NCBI GenBank assembly: GCA_023614405.1
Contig: JAJUPC010000223.1
Location: forward strand, 1-64,000
Reading direction: 5' to 3'
Origin: Avena insularis
Lineage: Eukaryota; Streptophyta; Magnoliopsida; Poales; Poaceae
Length of the DNA: 64,000 bases
In this document: positions 26,264 through 39,740 of the stretch, one piece after another
Layout: the number at the start of each line of letters is the position of its first letter
Position numbering within the stretch: the first letter of the stretch is position 1
Program-made: the position numbers and the translations under genes
Notes under the pieces: model-generated
The model's database searches: none
What the model was told of the DNA's origin: nothing
What the model saw: only the letters and a program-made list of their open reading frames with translations

Positions 26264-29200
26264 TTAGGAAAGGAACACACATTCAATGACTCTGGTGGAT
26301 CCATGTGGTTTAGGAAAAGAACACAAATGCAATGACTCTAGTGGTGGTTTAAGAAAGGACCACACATGCAATGACACTCCTGGATCTATGTGGTTTAGGA
26401 AAATAAGACACATGCAATGACTCTGATGGTATTTTTGGAAAGGAGCACACATGCAATGACTCTACTGGATCCATGTGGTTTAGGAAAAGAAAACACATGC
26501 AATGACTCTGGTGGATCCATGTGGTTTAGGAAAAGAAGACACATGCAATGACTCTGGAGGTGGTTTGGGAAAGGAACACACATGCAATGACTCTGGTGGA
26601 TGCATGTGGTTTAGGAAAAGAAGACACATGCAATGACTCTAGCGGTGGTTTAGAAAAGGAACACACATGCAATGACTCTGGTGGTGGTTTAGGAAAGGAA
26701 CACACATGCAATGACTCTGGTGGTGGTTTTCGAAAGGAACACACATGCAATGACTCTAGTGGTGTTCTAGGAAAGGAAGACACATGCAATGACTCTGGTG
26801 GTGGTTTAGGAAAGGAACACACATGCAATGACTCTGGTGGTGGGATGAGAAAGGAAGACACATGCAATGACTCTGGTGCATCCATGTTGTTTAGGAAAAG
26901 AAGACACATGTAATGACTCTAGTGGTGGTTTAGGAAAAGGAACACACATGCAATGACTCTAGTGGTGGTTTAAGAAAGGAACACACATGCAATGACACTG
27001 GTGGATCCATGTGCTTTAGGAAAATAACACACATGCAATCATTCTGGTGGTGGTTTAGGAAAGGAACACACATGCAATGACTCTGGTGGTGGTTTTGGAA
27101 AGGAACACACATGCAATGACTCTGGTGGTGGTTTAGGAAAGTAAGACACATGTAATGACTCTGGTGGTGGTTTAGAAAAAGAAGACACATGCAATGACTT
27201 TGGTGGTGATTTAGGAAAGGAACAAACATGCAATTACTATAGTTGTGATTTAAGAAAAGAACACACATGCAATGACTCCGGCGGTGGTTTAGGAAAGGAA
27301 CACACATGCAATGACTCTTGTGGATCCATGTGGTTTAGGAAAAAAGACACATGCAATGACTCTGGTGGTGGTTTAGGAAAGGAACACACATGCAATGACT
27401 CTGGTGGTGGTTTAGGAAAGGAAGACACATGCAATGACTCTGGTGGATCCATGTGGTTTAGGAAAAGAAGACACACGCAATGACTCTGGTGGTGGTTTAG
27501 GAAAGGAACACACATGCAATGACTCTGGTGTTGGTTTAAGAAAGGAACACGCATGTAATGACACTGGTGGATCTATGTGGTTTAGGAAAACAAGACACAT
27601 GCAATGACTCCGGTGGTGGTTTAGGAAAAGGAACACACATGCAATGACTCTAGTGGTGGTTTAAGAAAGGAACACACATGCAATGACACTGGTGGATCCA
27701 TGTGCTTTAGGAAAATAACACACATGCAATGATTCTGGTGGTGGTTTAGGAAAGGAACACACATGCAATGACTCTGATGGTGGTTTTGGAAAGGAACACA
27801 CATGCAATGACTCTGGTGGTGGTTTAGGAAAGTAAGACACATGTAATGACTCTGGTGGTGGTTTAGAAAAAGAAGACACATGCAATGACTTTGGTGGTGG
27901 TTTAGGAAAGGAACACACATGCAATTACTATAGTTGTGATTTAAGAAAAGAACACACATGCAATGACTCCGGCGGTTGTTTAGGAAAGGAACACACATGC
28001 AATGACTCTTGTGGATCCATGTGGTTTAGGAAAAAAGACACATGCAATGACTCTGGTGGTGGTTTAGGAAAGGAACACACATGCAATGACTCTAGTGGTG
28101 GTTTAGGAAAGGAAGACACATGCAATGACTCTGGTGGATCCATGTGGTTGAGGAAAAGAAGACACACGCAATGACTCTGGTGGTGGTTTAGGAAAGGAAC
28201 ACACATGCAATGACTCTGGTGGTGGTTTAAGAAAGGAACACGCATGTAATGACACTGGTGGATCTATGTGGTTTAGGAAAACAAGACACATGCAATGACT
28301 CCGGTGGTGGTTTAGGAAAGGAACACACATCCAATGAATCTGGTGGATCCATGTGGTTTAGGAAAAGAACACAAATGCAATGACTCTAGTGGTGGTTTAA
28401 GAAAGGACCACACATGCAATGACACTCCTGGATCTATGTGGTTTAGGAAAATAAGACACATGCAATGACTCTGATGGTATTTTTGGAAAGGAGCACACAT
28501 GCAATGACTCTACTGGATCCATGTGGTTTAGGAAAAGAAAACACATGCAATGACTTTGGTGGTGGTTTAGGAAAGGAAGACACATACAATGACTCTGGTG
28601 GATCCATGTGGTTTAGGAAAAGAAGACACATGCAATGACTCTGGAGGTGGTTTGGGAAAGGAACACACATGCAATGACTCTGGTGGATGCATGTGGTTTA
28701 GGAAAAGAAGACACATGCAATGACTCTAGCGGTGGTTTAGAAAAGGAACACACATGCAATGACTCTGGTGGTGGTTTAGGAAAGGAACACACATGCAATG
28801 ACTCTGGTGGTGGTTTTCGAAAGGAACACATGCATAAATGACTCTAGTGGTGTTTTAGGAAAGGAAGACACATGCAATGACTCTGGTGGTGGTTTAGGAA
28901 AGGAACACACATGCAATGACTCTGGTGGTGGGATGAGAAAGGAAGACACATGCAATGACTCTGGTGCATCCATGTGGTTTAGGAAAAGAAGACACATGTA
29001 ATGACTCTAGTGGTGGTTTAGGAAAAGGAACACACATGCAATGACTCTAGTGGTGGTTTAAGAAAGGAACACACATGCAATAACACTGGTGGATCCATGT
29101 GCTTTAGGAAAATAACACACATGCAATCATTCTGGTGGTGGTTTAGGAAAGGAACACACATGCAATGACTCTGGTGGTGGTTTTGGAAAGGAACACACAT

Positions 29201-30509
29201 GCAATGACTCTGGTGGTGGTTTAGGAAGGTAAGACACATGTAATGACTCTGGTGGTGGTTTAGAAAAAGAAGACACATGCAATGACTTTGGTGGTGATTT
29301 AGGAAAGGAACAAACATGCAATTACTATAGTTGTGATTTATGAAAAGAACACACATGCAATGACTCCGGCGGTGGTTTAGGAAAGGAACACACATGCAAT
29401 GACTCTTGTGGATCCATGTGGTTTAGGAAAAAAGACACATGCAATGACTCTGGTGGTGGTTTAGGAAAGGAACACACATGCAATGACTCTGGTGGTGGTT
29501 TATGAAAGGAAGACACATGCAATACTCTGGTGGATCCATGTGGTTTAGGAAAAGAAGACACACGCAATGACTCTGGTGGTGGTTTAAGAAAGGAACACGC
29601 ATGTAATGACACTGGTGGATCTATGTGGTTTAGGAAAACAAGACACATGCAATGACTCCGGTGGTGGTTTAGGAAAAGGAACACACATGCAATGACTCTA
29701 GTGGTGGTTTAAGAAAGGAACACACATGCAATGACACTGGTGGATCCATGTGCTTTAGGAAAATAACACACATGCAATGATTCTGGTGGTGGTTTAGGAA
29801 AGGAACACACATGCAATGACTCTGGTGGTGGATTTGGAAAGGAACACACATGCAATGACTCTGGTGGTGGTTTAGGAAAGTAAGACACATGTAATGACTC
29901 TGGTGGTGGTTTAGAAAAAGAAGACAAATGCAATGACTTTGGTGGTGGTTTAGGAAAGGAACACACATGCAATTACTATAGTTGTGATTTAAGAAAAGAA
30001 CACACATGCAATGACTCCGGCGGTTGTTTAGGAAAGGAACACACATGCAATGACTCTTGTGGATCCATGTGGTTTAGGAAAAAAGACACATGCAATGACT
30101 CTGGTGGTGGTTTAGGAAAGGAAGACACATGCAATGACTCTGGTGGATCCATGTGGTTTAGGAAAAGAAGACACACGCAATGACTCTGGTGGTGGTTTAG
30201 GAAAGGAACACACATGCAATGACTCTGGTGGTGGTTTAAGAAAGGAACACGCATGTAATGACACTGGTGGATCTATGTGGTTTAGGAAAACAAGACACAT
30301 GCAATGACTCCGGTGGTGGTTTAGGAAAGGAACACACATCCAATGACTCTGGTGGATCCATGTGGTTTAGGAAAAGAACACAAATGCAATGACTCTAGTG
30401 GTGGTTTAAGAAAGGACCACACATGCAATGACACTCCTGTATCCATGTGGTTTAGGAAAATAAGACACATGCAATGACTCTGATGGTAGTTTTGGAAAGG
30501 AGCACACAT
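26264..30509 (+). repeat. About 2.05-kb repeats with a nested 0.69-kb duplication
   Basis: The same 85-bp-dimer block starts at 26,264, 28,312 and 30,321 (spacings 2,048 and 2,009). Inside each interval a 0.65-0.69 kb block is itself duplicated (26,930 and 27,621; 29,018 and 29,669). The offset between 26,930 and 29,018 is 2,088, so small indels separate the copies. Shared rare forms are GCAATCATTCTGG (27,04x and 29,12x) and AGTTGTGATTTA after the TTACTATAG marker. Confidence 0.83.
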
Positions 30510-30693
30510 GCAATGACTCTACTGGATCCATGTGGTTTAGGAAAAGAAAACACATGCAATGACTCTGGTGGTGGTTTAGGAAAGGAAGACACATACAATG
30601 ACTCCGGTGGATCCATGTGGTTTAGGAAAAGAAGACACATGCAATGACTCTGGTGGTGGTTTAGGAAAGGAACACACATGCAATGACTCTGGT
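30269..30693 (+). repeat. Run of five 85-bp dimers
   Basis: Starts are 30269 (GGATCT), 30354, 30439 (GTATCC, no BamHI site), 30524 and 30609, then GGATGC at 30694; every step is 85 bp. The GTATCC variant recurs at about 37,920, 43,827 and 47,182, which links these runs by descent. Confidence 0.92.
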
Positions 30694-31098
30694 GGATGCA
30701 TGTGGTTTAGGAAAAGAAGACACATGCAATGACTCTAGCGGTGGTTTAGAAAAGGAACACAGATGCAATGACTCTGGTGGTGGTTTAGGAAAGGATCACA
30801 CATGCAATGACTCTGGTGGTGGTTTTCGAAAGGAACACACATGCAATGACTCTAGTGGTGTTTTAGGAAAGGAAGACACATGCAATGACTCTGGTGGTGG
30901 TTTAGGAAAGGAACACACATGCAATGACTCTGGTGGTGGGATGAGAAAGGAAGACACATGCAATGACTCTGGTTCATCCATGTGGTTTAGGAAAAGAAGA
31001 CACATGTAATGACTCTAGTGGTGGTTTAGGAAAAGGAACACACATGCAATGACTCTGGTGGTGGTTTATGAAAGGAACACACATGCAATGACACTGGT

Positions 31099-31190
31099 GG
31101 ATCCATGTGCTTTAGGAAAATAACACACATGCAATGACACTGGTGGATCCATGTGCTTTAGGAAAATAACACACATGCAATGACTCTGGT
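31099..31190 (+). repeat. Two 46-mers back to back
   Basis: GGATCCATGTGCTTTAGG starts at 31099 and again at 31145, exactly 46 bp apart, with identical sequence between. In the ordinary pattern at least one 39-mer separates two 46-mers. The same adjacency is seen at 13881/13927 and 26467/26513, where comparison with related copies suggests loss of the intervening 39-mer rather than duplication. Confidence 0.88.
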
Positions 31191-32297
31191 GGTGGTTTAG
31201 GAAAGGAACACAGATGCAATGACTCTGGTGGTCGTTTTGGAAAGGAACACACATGCAATGACTCTGGTGGTGGTTTAGGAAAGTAAGACACATGTAATGA
31301 CTCTGGTGGTGGTTTAGAAAAACAAGACACATGCAATGACTTTGGTGGTGGTTTAGGAAAGGAACACACATGCAATTACTATAGTTGTGGTTTAAGAAAA
31401 GAACACACATTCAATGAGTCTGGTGGTTGTTAAGGAAAGGAACACACATGCAATGACTCCGGCGGTGGTTTAGGAAAGGAACACACATGCAATGACTCTG
31501 GTGGATCCATGTGGTTTAGGAAAAGAAGACACATGCAATGACTCTAGTGGTGGTTTAGGAAAGGAACACACATGCAATGACTCTGGTGGATGCATGTGAT
31601 TTAGGAAAAGAAGACACATGCAATGACTCTAGCGGTGGTTTAGAAAAGGAACACACATGCAATGACTCTGGTGGTGTTTTAGGAAAGGATCACACATGCA
31701 ATGACTCTGGTGGTGGTTTTCAAAAGGAACACACATGCAATGACTCTAGTGGTGTTTTAGGAAAGGAAGACACATGCAATGACTCTAGTGGTGGTTTAGG
31801 AAAGGAACACACATGCAATGACTCTGGTGGTGGGATGAGAAAGGAAGACACATGCAATGACTCTGGTGCATCCATGTGGTTTAGGAAAAGAAGACACATG
31901 TAATGACTCTAGTGGTGGTTTAGGAAAAGGAACACACATGCAATGACTCTGGTGGATCCATGTGCTTTAGGAAAATAACACACATGCAGGTGGTGGTTTA
32001 GGAAAGGAACACACATGCAATGACTCTGGTGGTCGTTTTGGAAAGGAACACACATGCAATGACTCTGGTGGTGGTTTAGGAAAGTAAGACACATGTAATG
32101 ACTCTGGTGGTGGTTTAGAAAAACAAGACACATGCAATGACTTTGGTGGTGGTTTAGGAAAGGAACACAATGCAATTACTATAGTTGTGGTTTAAGAAAA
32201 GAACACACATTTAATGAGTCTGGTGGTTGTTTAGGAAAGGAACACACATGCAATGACTCCGGCGGTGGTTTAGCAAAGGAACACACATGCAATGACT

Positions 32298-35200
32298 CTG
32301 GTGGATCCATGTGGTTTAGGAAAAAAGACACATGCAATGACTTTGGTGGTGGTTTAGGAAAGGAACACACATGCAATGACTCAGGTGGTGGTTTAGGAAA
32401 GGAAGACACATGCAATGACCCTGGTGGATCCATGTGGTTTAGGAAAAGAAGACACATGCAATGACTCCAGTGGTGGTTTAGGAAAGGAACACACATGCAA
32501 TGACTCTGGTGGTGGTTTAAGAAAGGAACACACATGTAATGACACTGGTGGATCCATGTGGTTTAGGAAAACAAGACACATGCAATGACTCCGATTGTGG
32601 TTTAGGAAAGGAACACACATTCAATGACTCTTGTGGATCCATGTGGTTTAGGAAAAGAACACAAATGCAATGACTCTAATGGTGGTTTAAGAAAGCACCA
32701 CACATGCAATGACACTCCTGGATCCATGTGGTTTAGGAAAATAAGACACATGCAATGACTCTGATGGTAGTTTTGGAAAGGAGCACACATGCAATGACTC
32801 TACTGGATCCATGTGGTTTAGGAAAAGAAAACACATGCAATGACTCTGGTGGTGGTTTAGGAAAGGAAGACACATACAATGACTCTGGTGGATCCATGTG
32901 GTTTAGGAAAAGAAGACACATGCAATGACTTTGGTGGTTGTTTAGGAAAGGAACACACATGCAATTACTATAGTTGTGGTTTAGGAAAAGAACACACATT
33001 CAATGAGTCTGGTGGTTGTTTAGGAAAGGAACACATATGCAATGACTCCAGTGGTGGTTTAGGAAAGGATTCAGATGCAATGACTCTGGTGGATCCATGT
33101 GGTTTAGGAAAAAAGACACATGCAATGACTCTGGTGGTGGTTTAGGAAAGGAACACACATGCAATGACTCTGGTGGTGGTTTAGGAAAGGAAGACACATG
33201 CAATGACTCTGGTGGATCCATGTGGTTTAGGAAAAGAAGACACATGCAATGACTCTGGTGGTGGTTTAAGAAAGGAACACACATGTAATGACACTGGTGG
33301 ATCCATGTGGTTTAGGAAAACAAGACACATGCAATGACTCCGGTGGTGGTTTAGGAAAGGAACACACATGTAATGACTCTGGTGGTGGGTTGAGAAAGGA
33401 AGACACATGCAATGACTCTGGTGGATCCATGTGGTTTAGGAAAAGAACACAAATGCAATGACTCTGGTGGTGGTTTAGGAAAGGAAGAAACATGCAATGA
33501 CTCTAGTGGTGGTTTAGGAAAGGAACACACATGCAATGACTCTGGTGGTGGGATGAGAAAGGAAGACACATGCAATGACTCTGGTGCATCCATGTGGTTT
33601 AGGAAAAGAAGACACATGTAATGACTCTAGTGGTGGTTTAGGAAAAGGAACATACATGCAATGACTCTGGTGGTGGTTTAAGAAAGGAACACACATGCAA
33701 TGACACTGGTGGATCCATGTGCTTTAGGAAAATAACACACATGCAATGACTCTGGTGGTGGTTTAGGAAAGGAACACACATGCAATGACTCTGGTGGTCG
33801 TTTTGGAAAGGAACACACATGCAATGACTCTGGTGGATCCATGTGGTTTAGGAAAAAAGACACATGCAATGACTTTGGTGGTGGTTTAGGAAAGGAACAC
33901 ACATGCAATGACTCAGGTGGTGGTTTAGGAAAGGAAGACACATGCAATGACCCTGGTGGATCCATGTGGTTTAGGAAAAGAAGACACATGCAATGACTCC
34001 AGTGGTGGTTTAGGAAAGGAACACACATGCAATGACTCTGGTGGTGGTTTAAGAAAGGAACACACATGTAATGACACTGGTGGATCCATGTGGTTTAGGA
34101 AAACAAGACACATGCAATGACTCCGATTGTGGTTTAGGAAAGGAACACACATTCAATGACTCTTGTGGATCCATGTGGTTTAGGAAAAGAACACAAATGC
34201 AATGACTCTAATGGTGGTTTAAGAAAGCACCACACATGCAATGACACTCCTGGATCCATGTGGTTTAGGAAAATAAGACACATGCAATGACTCTGATGGT
34301 AGTTTTGGAAAGGAGCACACATGCAATGACTCTACTGGATCCATGTGGTTTAGGAAAAGAACACACATGCAATGACTCTGGTGGTGGTTTATGAAAGGAA
34401 CACACATTCAATGACTCTGGTGGATCCATGTGGTTTAGGAAAAGAAGACACATGCAATGACTTTGGTGGTTGTTTAGGAAAGGAACACACATGCAATTAC
34501 TATAGTTGTGGTTTAGGAAAAGAACACACATTCAATGAGTCTGGTGGTTGTTTAGGAAAGGAACACATATGCAATGACTCAGTGGTGGTTTAGGAAAGGA
34601 TTCAGATGCAATGACTGGTGGATCCATGTGGTTTAGGAAAAAAGACACATGCAATGACTCTGAGTGGTGGTTTAGGAAAGGAACACATGCAATGACTCTG
34701 GTGGTTTAGGAAAGGAACACACATGCAATGATTCTGGTGGATCCATGTGGTTTAGGAAAAGAAGACACATGAAATGACTCTGGTGGTGGTTTAAGAAAGG
34801 AACACACATGAAATGACACTGGTGGATCCATGTGGAATAGGAAAACAAGACACATGCAAAGACTCTGGTGGTTTAGGAAAGGAACACACATGTAATGACT
34901 CTGGTGGTGGGTTGAGAAAGGAAGACACATGCAATGACTCTGGTGGATCCATGTGGTTTAGGAAAAGAACACAAATGCAATGACTCTGGTGGTGGTTTAG
35001 GAAAGGAAGAAACATGCAATGACTCTAGTGGTGGTTTAGGAAAGGAACACACATGCAATGACTCTGGTGGTGGGATGAGAAAGGAAGACACATGCAATGA
35101 CTCTGGTGCATCAATGTGGTTTAGGAAAAGAAGACACATGTAATGACTCTGGTAATTGGTTTAGGAAAAGGAACATACATGCAATGACTCTGGTGGTGGT

Positions 35201-35360
35201 TTAAGAAAGGAACACACATGCAATGACACTGGTGGATCCATGTGCTTTAGGAAAATAACACACATGCAATGACTCTGGTGGTGGTTTAGGAAAGGAACAC
35301 ACATGCAATGACTCTGGTGGTCGTTTTGGAAAGGAACACACATGCAATGACTCTGGTGGT
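32298..35360 (+). repeat. About 1.53-kb tandem pair
   Basis: Bases from 32,298 match those from 33,830 at an offset of 1,532, falling to about 1,522 after 34.8 kb because of small deletions. Rare shared forms are TGACTCAGG, GACCCTGGTGG, GACTCCAGTGG, GACTCCGATTGTGG and GGATTCAGATG. The second copy also starts the 5.9-kb repeat described separately. Confidence 0.82.
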
Positions 35361-38300
35361 GGTTTAGGAAAGTAAGACACATGTAATGACTCTGGTGGTG
35401 GTTTAGAAAAAGAAGACACATGCAATGACTTTGGTGGTGGTTTAGGAAAGGAACACACATGCAATTACTATAGTTGTGGTTTAAGAAAAGAACACTATTC
35501 AATGAGTCTGGTGGTTGTTTAGGAAAGGAACACACATGCAATGACTCCGGCGGTGGTTTAGGAAAGGAACACACATGCAATGACTCTGGTGGATCCATGT
35601 GGTTTAGGAAAAAAGACACATGCAATGACTTTGGTGGTGGTTTAGGAAAGGAACACACATGCAATGACTCTGGTGGTGGTTTAGGAAAGGAAGGCACATG
35701 CAATGACTCTGGTGGATCCATGTGGTTTAGGAAAAGAAGACACATGCAATGACTCCGGTGGTGGTTTAGGAAAGGAACACACATGCAATGACTCTGGTGG
35801 TGGTTTAAGAAAGGAACACACATGTAATGACACTGGTGGATCCATGTGGTTTAGGAAAACAAGACACATGCAATGACTCCGATGGTGGTGTAGGAAAGGA
35901 ACACACATTCAATGACTCTTGTGGATCCATGTGGTTTAGGAAAAGAACACAAATGCAATGACTCTAGTGGTGGTTTAAGAAAGCACCACACATGCAATGG
36001 CACTCTTGGATCCATGTGGTTTAGGAAAATAAGACACATGCAATGACTCTGATGGTAGTTTTGGAAAGGAGCACACATGCAATGACTCTACTGGATCCAT
36101 GTGGTTTAGGAAAAGAAAACACATGCAATGACTCTGGTGGTGGTTTAGGAAAGGAAGACACATACAATGACTCTGGTGGATCCATGTGGTTTAGGAAAAG
36201 AAGACACATGCAATGACTTTGGTGGTGATTTAGGAAAGTAACACACATGCAATTACTATAGTTGTGGTTTAGGAAAAGAACACACATTCAATGAGTCTGG
36301 TGGTTGTTTAGGAAAGGAACACACATGCAATGACTCCGGTGGTAGTTTAGGAAAAGATTCAGATGCAATGACTCTGGTGGATCCATGTGGTTTAGGAAAA
36401 AAGACACATGCAATGACTCTGGTGGTGGTTTAGGAAAGGAACACACATGCAATGACTCTGGTGGTGGTTTAGGAAAGGAAGACACATGCAATGACTCTGG
36501 TGGATCCATGTGGTTTAGGAAAAGAAGACACATGCAATGACTCTAGTGGTGGTTTAGGAAAGGAACACACATGCAATGACTCTGGTGGTGGTATAAGAAA
36601 GGAACACAAATGTAATGACACTGGTGGATCCATGTGGTTTAGGAAATCAAGACACATGCAATTACTCCGGTGGTGGTTTATGAAAGGAACACACATGCAA
36701 TGACTCTGGTGGTGGGTTGAGAAAGGAAGACACATGCAATGACTCTGGTGCATCCATGTGGTTTAGGAAAAAAGACACATGTAATGACTCTGGTGGTGGT
36801 TTAGGAAAAGGAACACACATGCAATGACTCTGGTGGTGGTTTAAGAAAGGAACATACATGTAATGACACTGGTGGATCCATGTGGTTTAGGAAAACAAGA
36901 CACATGCAATGACTCCGGTGGTGGTTTAGGAAAGAAACACACATTCAATGACTCTGGTGGATCCATGTGGTTTAGGAAAAGAACACAAATGCAATGAATC
37001 TTGTGGTGGTTTAGGAAAGGAAGACAGATGCAATGACTCTGGTGGTGGTTTAGGAAAGGAACACACATGCAATGACTCTGGTGGTGGGTTGAGAAAGGAA
37101 GACACATGCAATGACTCTGGTGCATCCATGTGGTTTAGGAAAAGAAGACACATGTAATGACTCTGGTGGTGGTTTAGGAAAAGGAACACACATGCAATGA
37201 TCTGGTGGTGGTTTAAGAAAGGAACATACATGTAATGACACTGGTGGATCCATGTGGTTTAGGAAAACAAGACACATGCAATGACTCCGGTGGTGGTTTA
37301 GGAAAGGAACACACATTCAATGACTCTGGTGGATCCATGTGGTTTAGGAAAAGAACACAAATGCAATGACTCTAGTGGTGGTTTAAGAAAGGACCACACA
37401 TGCAATGACACTCCTGGATCCATGTGGTTTAGGAAAATAAGACACATGCAATGACTCTGGTGGTGGTTTAGGAAAGGAACACACATGCAATGACTCTGGT
37501 GGATGCATGTGGTTTAGGAAAAGAAGACACATGCAATGACTCTGGTGGTGGTTTAGGAAAGGAACACACATGCAATGACTCTGGTGGATGCATGTGGTTT
37601 AGGAAAAGAAGACACATACAATGATTTTTGTGGTGGTTTAGTAAAGGAACACACATGCAATTACTATAGCTGTGGTTTAGGAAAAGAACACACATTCAAT
37701 GAGTCTGGTGGTTGTTTAGGAAAGGAACACACATGCAATGACACTGGTGGATCTATGTGGTTTAGGAAAACAAGACAAATGCAATGACTCCGGTGGTGGT
37801 TTAGGAAAGGAACACACATCCCATGACTCTGGTGGATCCATGTGGTTTAGGAAAAGAACACAAATGCAATGACTCTAGTGGTGGTTTAAGAAAGGACCAC
37901 ACATGCAATGACACTCCTGTATCCATGTGGTTTAGGAAAATAAGACACATGCAATGACTCTGATGGTAGTTTTGGAAAGGAGCACACATGCAATGACTCT
38001 ACTGGATCCATGTGGTTTAGGAAAAGAAAACACATGCAATGACTCTGGTGGTTTAGGAAAGGAAGACACATACAATGACTCTGGTGGATCCATGTGGTTT
38101 AGGAAAAGAAGACACATGTAATGACTCTGGTGGTGGTTTAGGAAAGGAACACACATGCAATGACTCTGGTGGATGCATGTGGTTTAGGAAAAGAAGACAC
38201 ATGCAATGACTCTAGCGGTGGTTTAGAAAAGGAACACAGATGCAATGACTCTGGTGGTGGTTTAGGAAAGGATCACACATGCAATGACTCTGGTGTGGGT

Positions 38301-39740
38301 TTTCGAAAGGAACACACATGCAATGACTCTAGTGGTGTTTTAGGAAAGGAAGACACATGCAATGACTCTGGTGGTGGTTTAGGAAAGGAACACACATGCA
38401 ATGACTCTGGTGGTGGGATGAGAAAGGAAGACACATGCAATGACTCTGGTGCATCCATGTGGTTTAGGAAAAGAAGACACATGTAATGACTCTAGTGGTG
38501 GTTTAGTAAAAGGAACACACATGCAATGACTCTGGTGGTGGTTTACGAAAGGAACACACATGCAATGACACTGGTGGATCCATGTGCTTTAGGAAAATAA
38601 CACACATGTAATGACTCGTGGTGGTTTAGGAAAGAACACAGATGCAATGACTCAGTGGTCGTTTTGGAAAGGAACACACATGTAATGACTCTGGTGGTGG
38701 TTTAGGAAAGTAAGACACATGTAATGACTCTGGTGGTGGTTTAGAAAAACAAGACACATGCAATGACTTTGGTGGTGGTTTAGGAAAGGAACACACATGC
38801 AATTACTATAGTTGTGGTTTAAGAAAAGAACACATATTCAATGAGTCTGGTAGTTGTTTAGGAAAGGAACACACATGCAATGACTCCGGCGGTGGTTTAG
38901 GAAAGGAACACACATGCAATGACTCTAGTGGATCCATGTGGTTTAGGAAAAGAAGACACATGCAATGACTCTAGTGGTGGTTTAGGAAAGGAACACACAT
39001 GCAATGACTCTGGTGGATGCATGTGGTTTAGGAAAAGAAGACACATGCAATGACTCTAGCGGTGGTTTAGAAAAGGAACACACATGCAATGACTCTGGTG
39101 GTGTTTTAGGAAAGGATCACACATGCAATGACTCTGGTGGTGGTTTTCGAAAGGAACACACATGCAATGACTCTAGTGGTGTTTTAGGAAAGGAAGACAC
39201 ATGCAATGACTCTGGTGGTTTAGGAAAGGAACACACATGCAATGACTCTGGTGGTGGCATGAGAAAGGAAGACACATGCAATGACTCTGGTGCATCCATG
39301 TGGTTTAGGAAAAGAAGACACATGTAATGACTCTAGTGGTGGTTTAGGAAAAGGAACACACATGCAATGACTCTAGTGGATCCATGTGCTTTAGGAAAAT
39401 AACACACATGCAATGACTCTGGTGGTGGTTTAGGAAAGGAACACACATGCAATGACTCTGGTGGTCGTTTTGGAAAGGAACGCACATGCAATGACTCTGG
39501 TGGTGGTTTAGGAAAGTAAGACACATGTAATGACTCTGGTGGTGGTTTAGAAAAACAAGACACATGCAATGACTTTGGTGGTGGTTTAGGAAAGGAACAC
39601 ACATGCAATTACTATAGTTGTGGTTTAAGAAAAGAACACACATTCAATGAGTCTGGTGGTTGTTTAGGAAAGGAACACACATGCAATGACTCCGGCGGTG
39701 GTTTAGGAAAGGAACACACATGCAATGACTCTGGTGGATC
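33830..39740 (+). repeat. 5.9-kb higher-order repeat, copy 1
   Basis: This block matches 39,741-45,640 at an offset of 5,901-5,911 bp for nearly its whole length; the offset drifts with small indels. Distinctive shared markers are GAACACTATTCAATG or close forms near 35,490 and 41,400, AGGATTCAGATG, and GATTTTTGTGGTGG near 37,622 and 43,529. It is the longest period I could follow in the window. Confidence 0.86.
34570..34900 (+). repeat. Stretch with clustered small deletions
   Basis: Compared with the sister copies at 33.0 and 40.5 kb this stretch has lost one to three bases many times: GACTCAGTGGTGG for GACTCCAGTGG, GCAATGACTGGTGGATCC, GGAACACATGCAATG, and two losses of a GGT triplet (near 34,690 and 34,865). 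It also has substitutions such as ATGTGGAATAGG. Such density is unusual for this array and could be local decay or sequence error. Confidence 0.7.
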
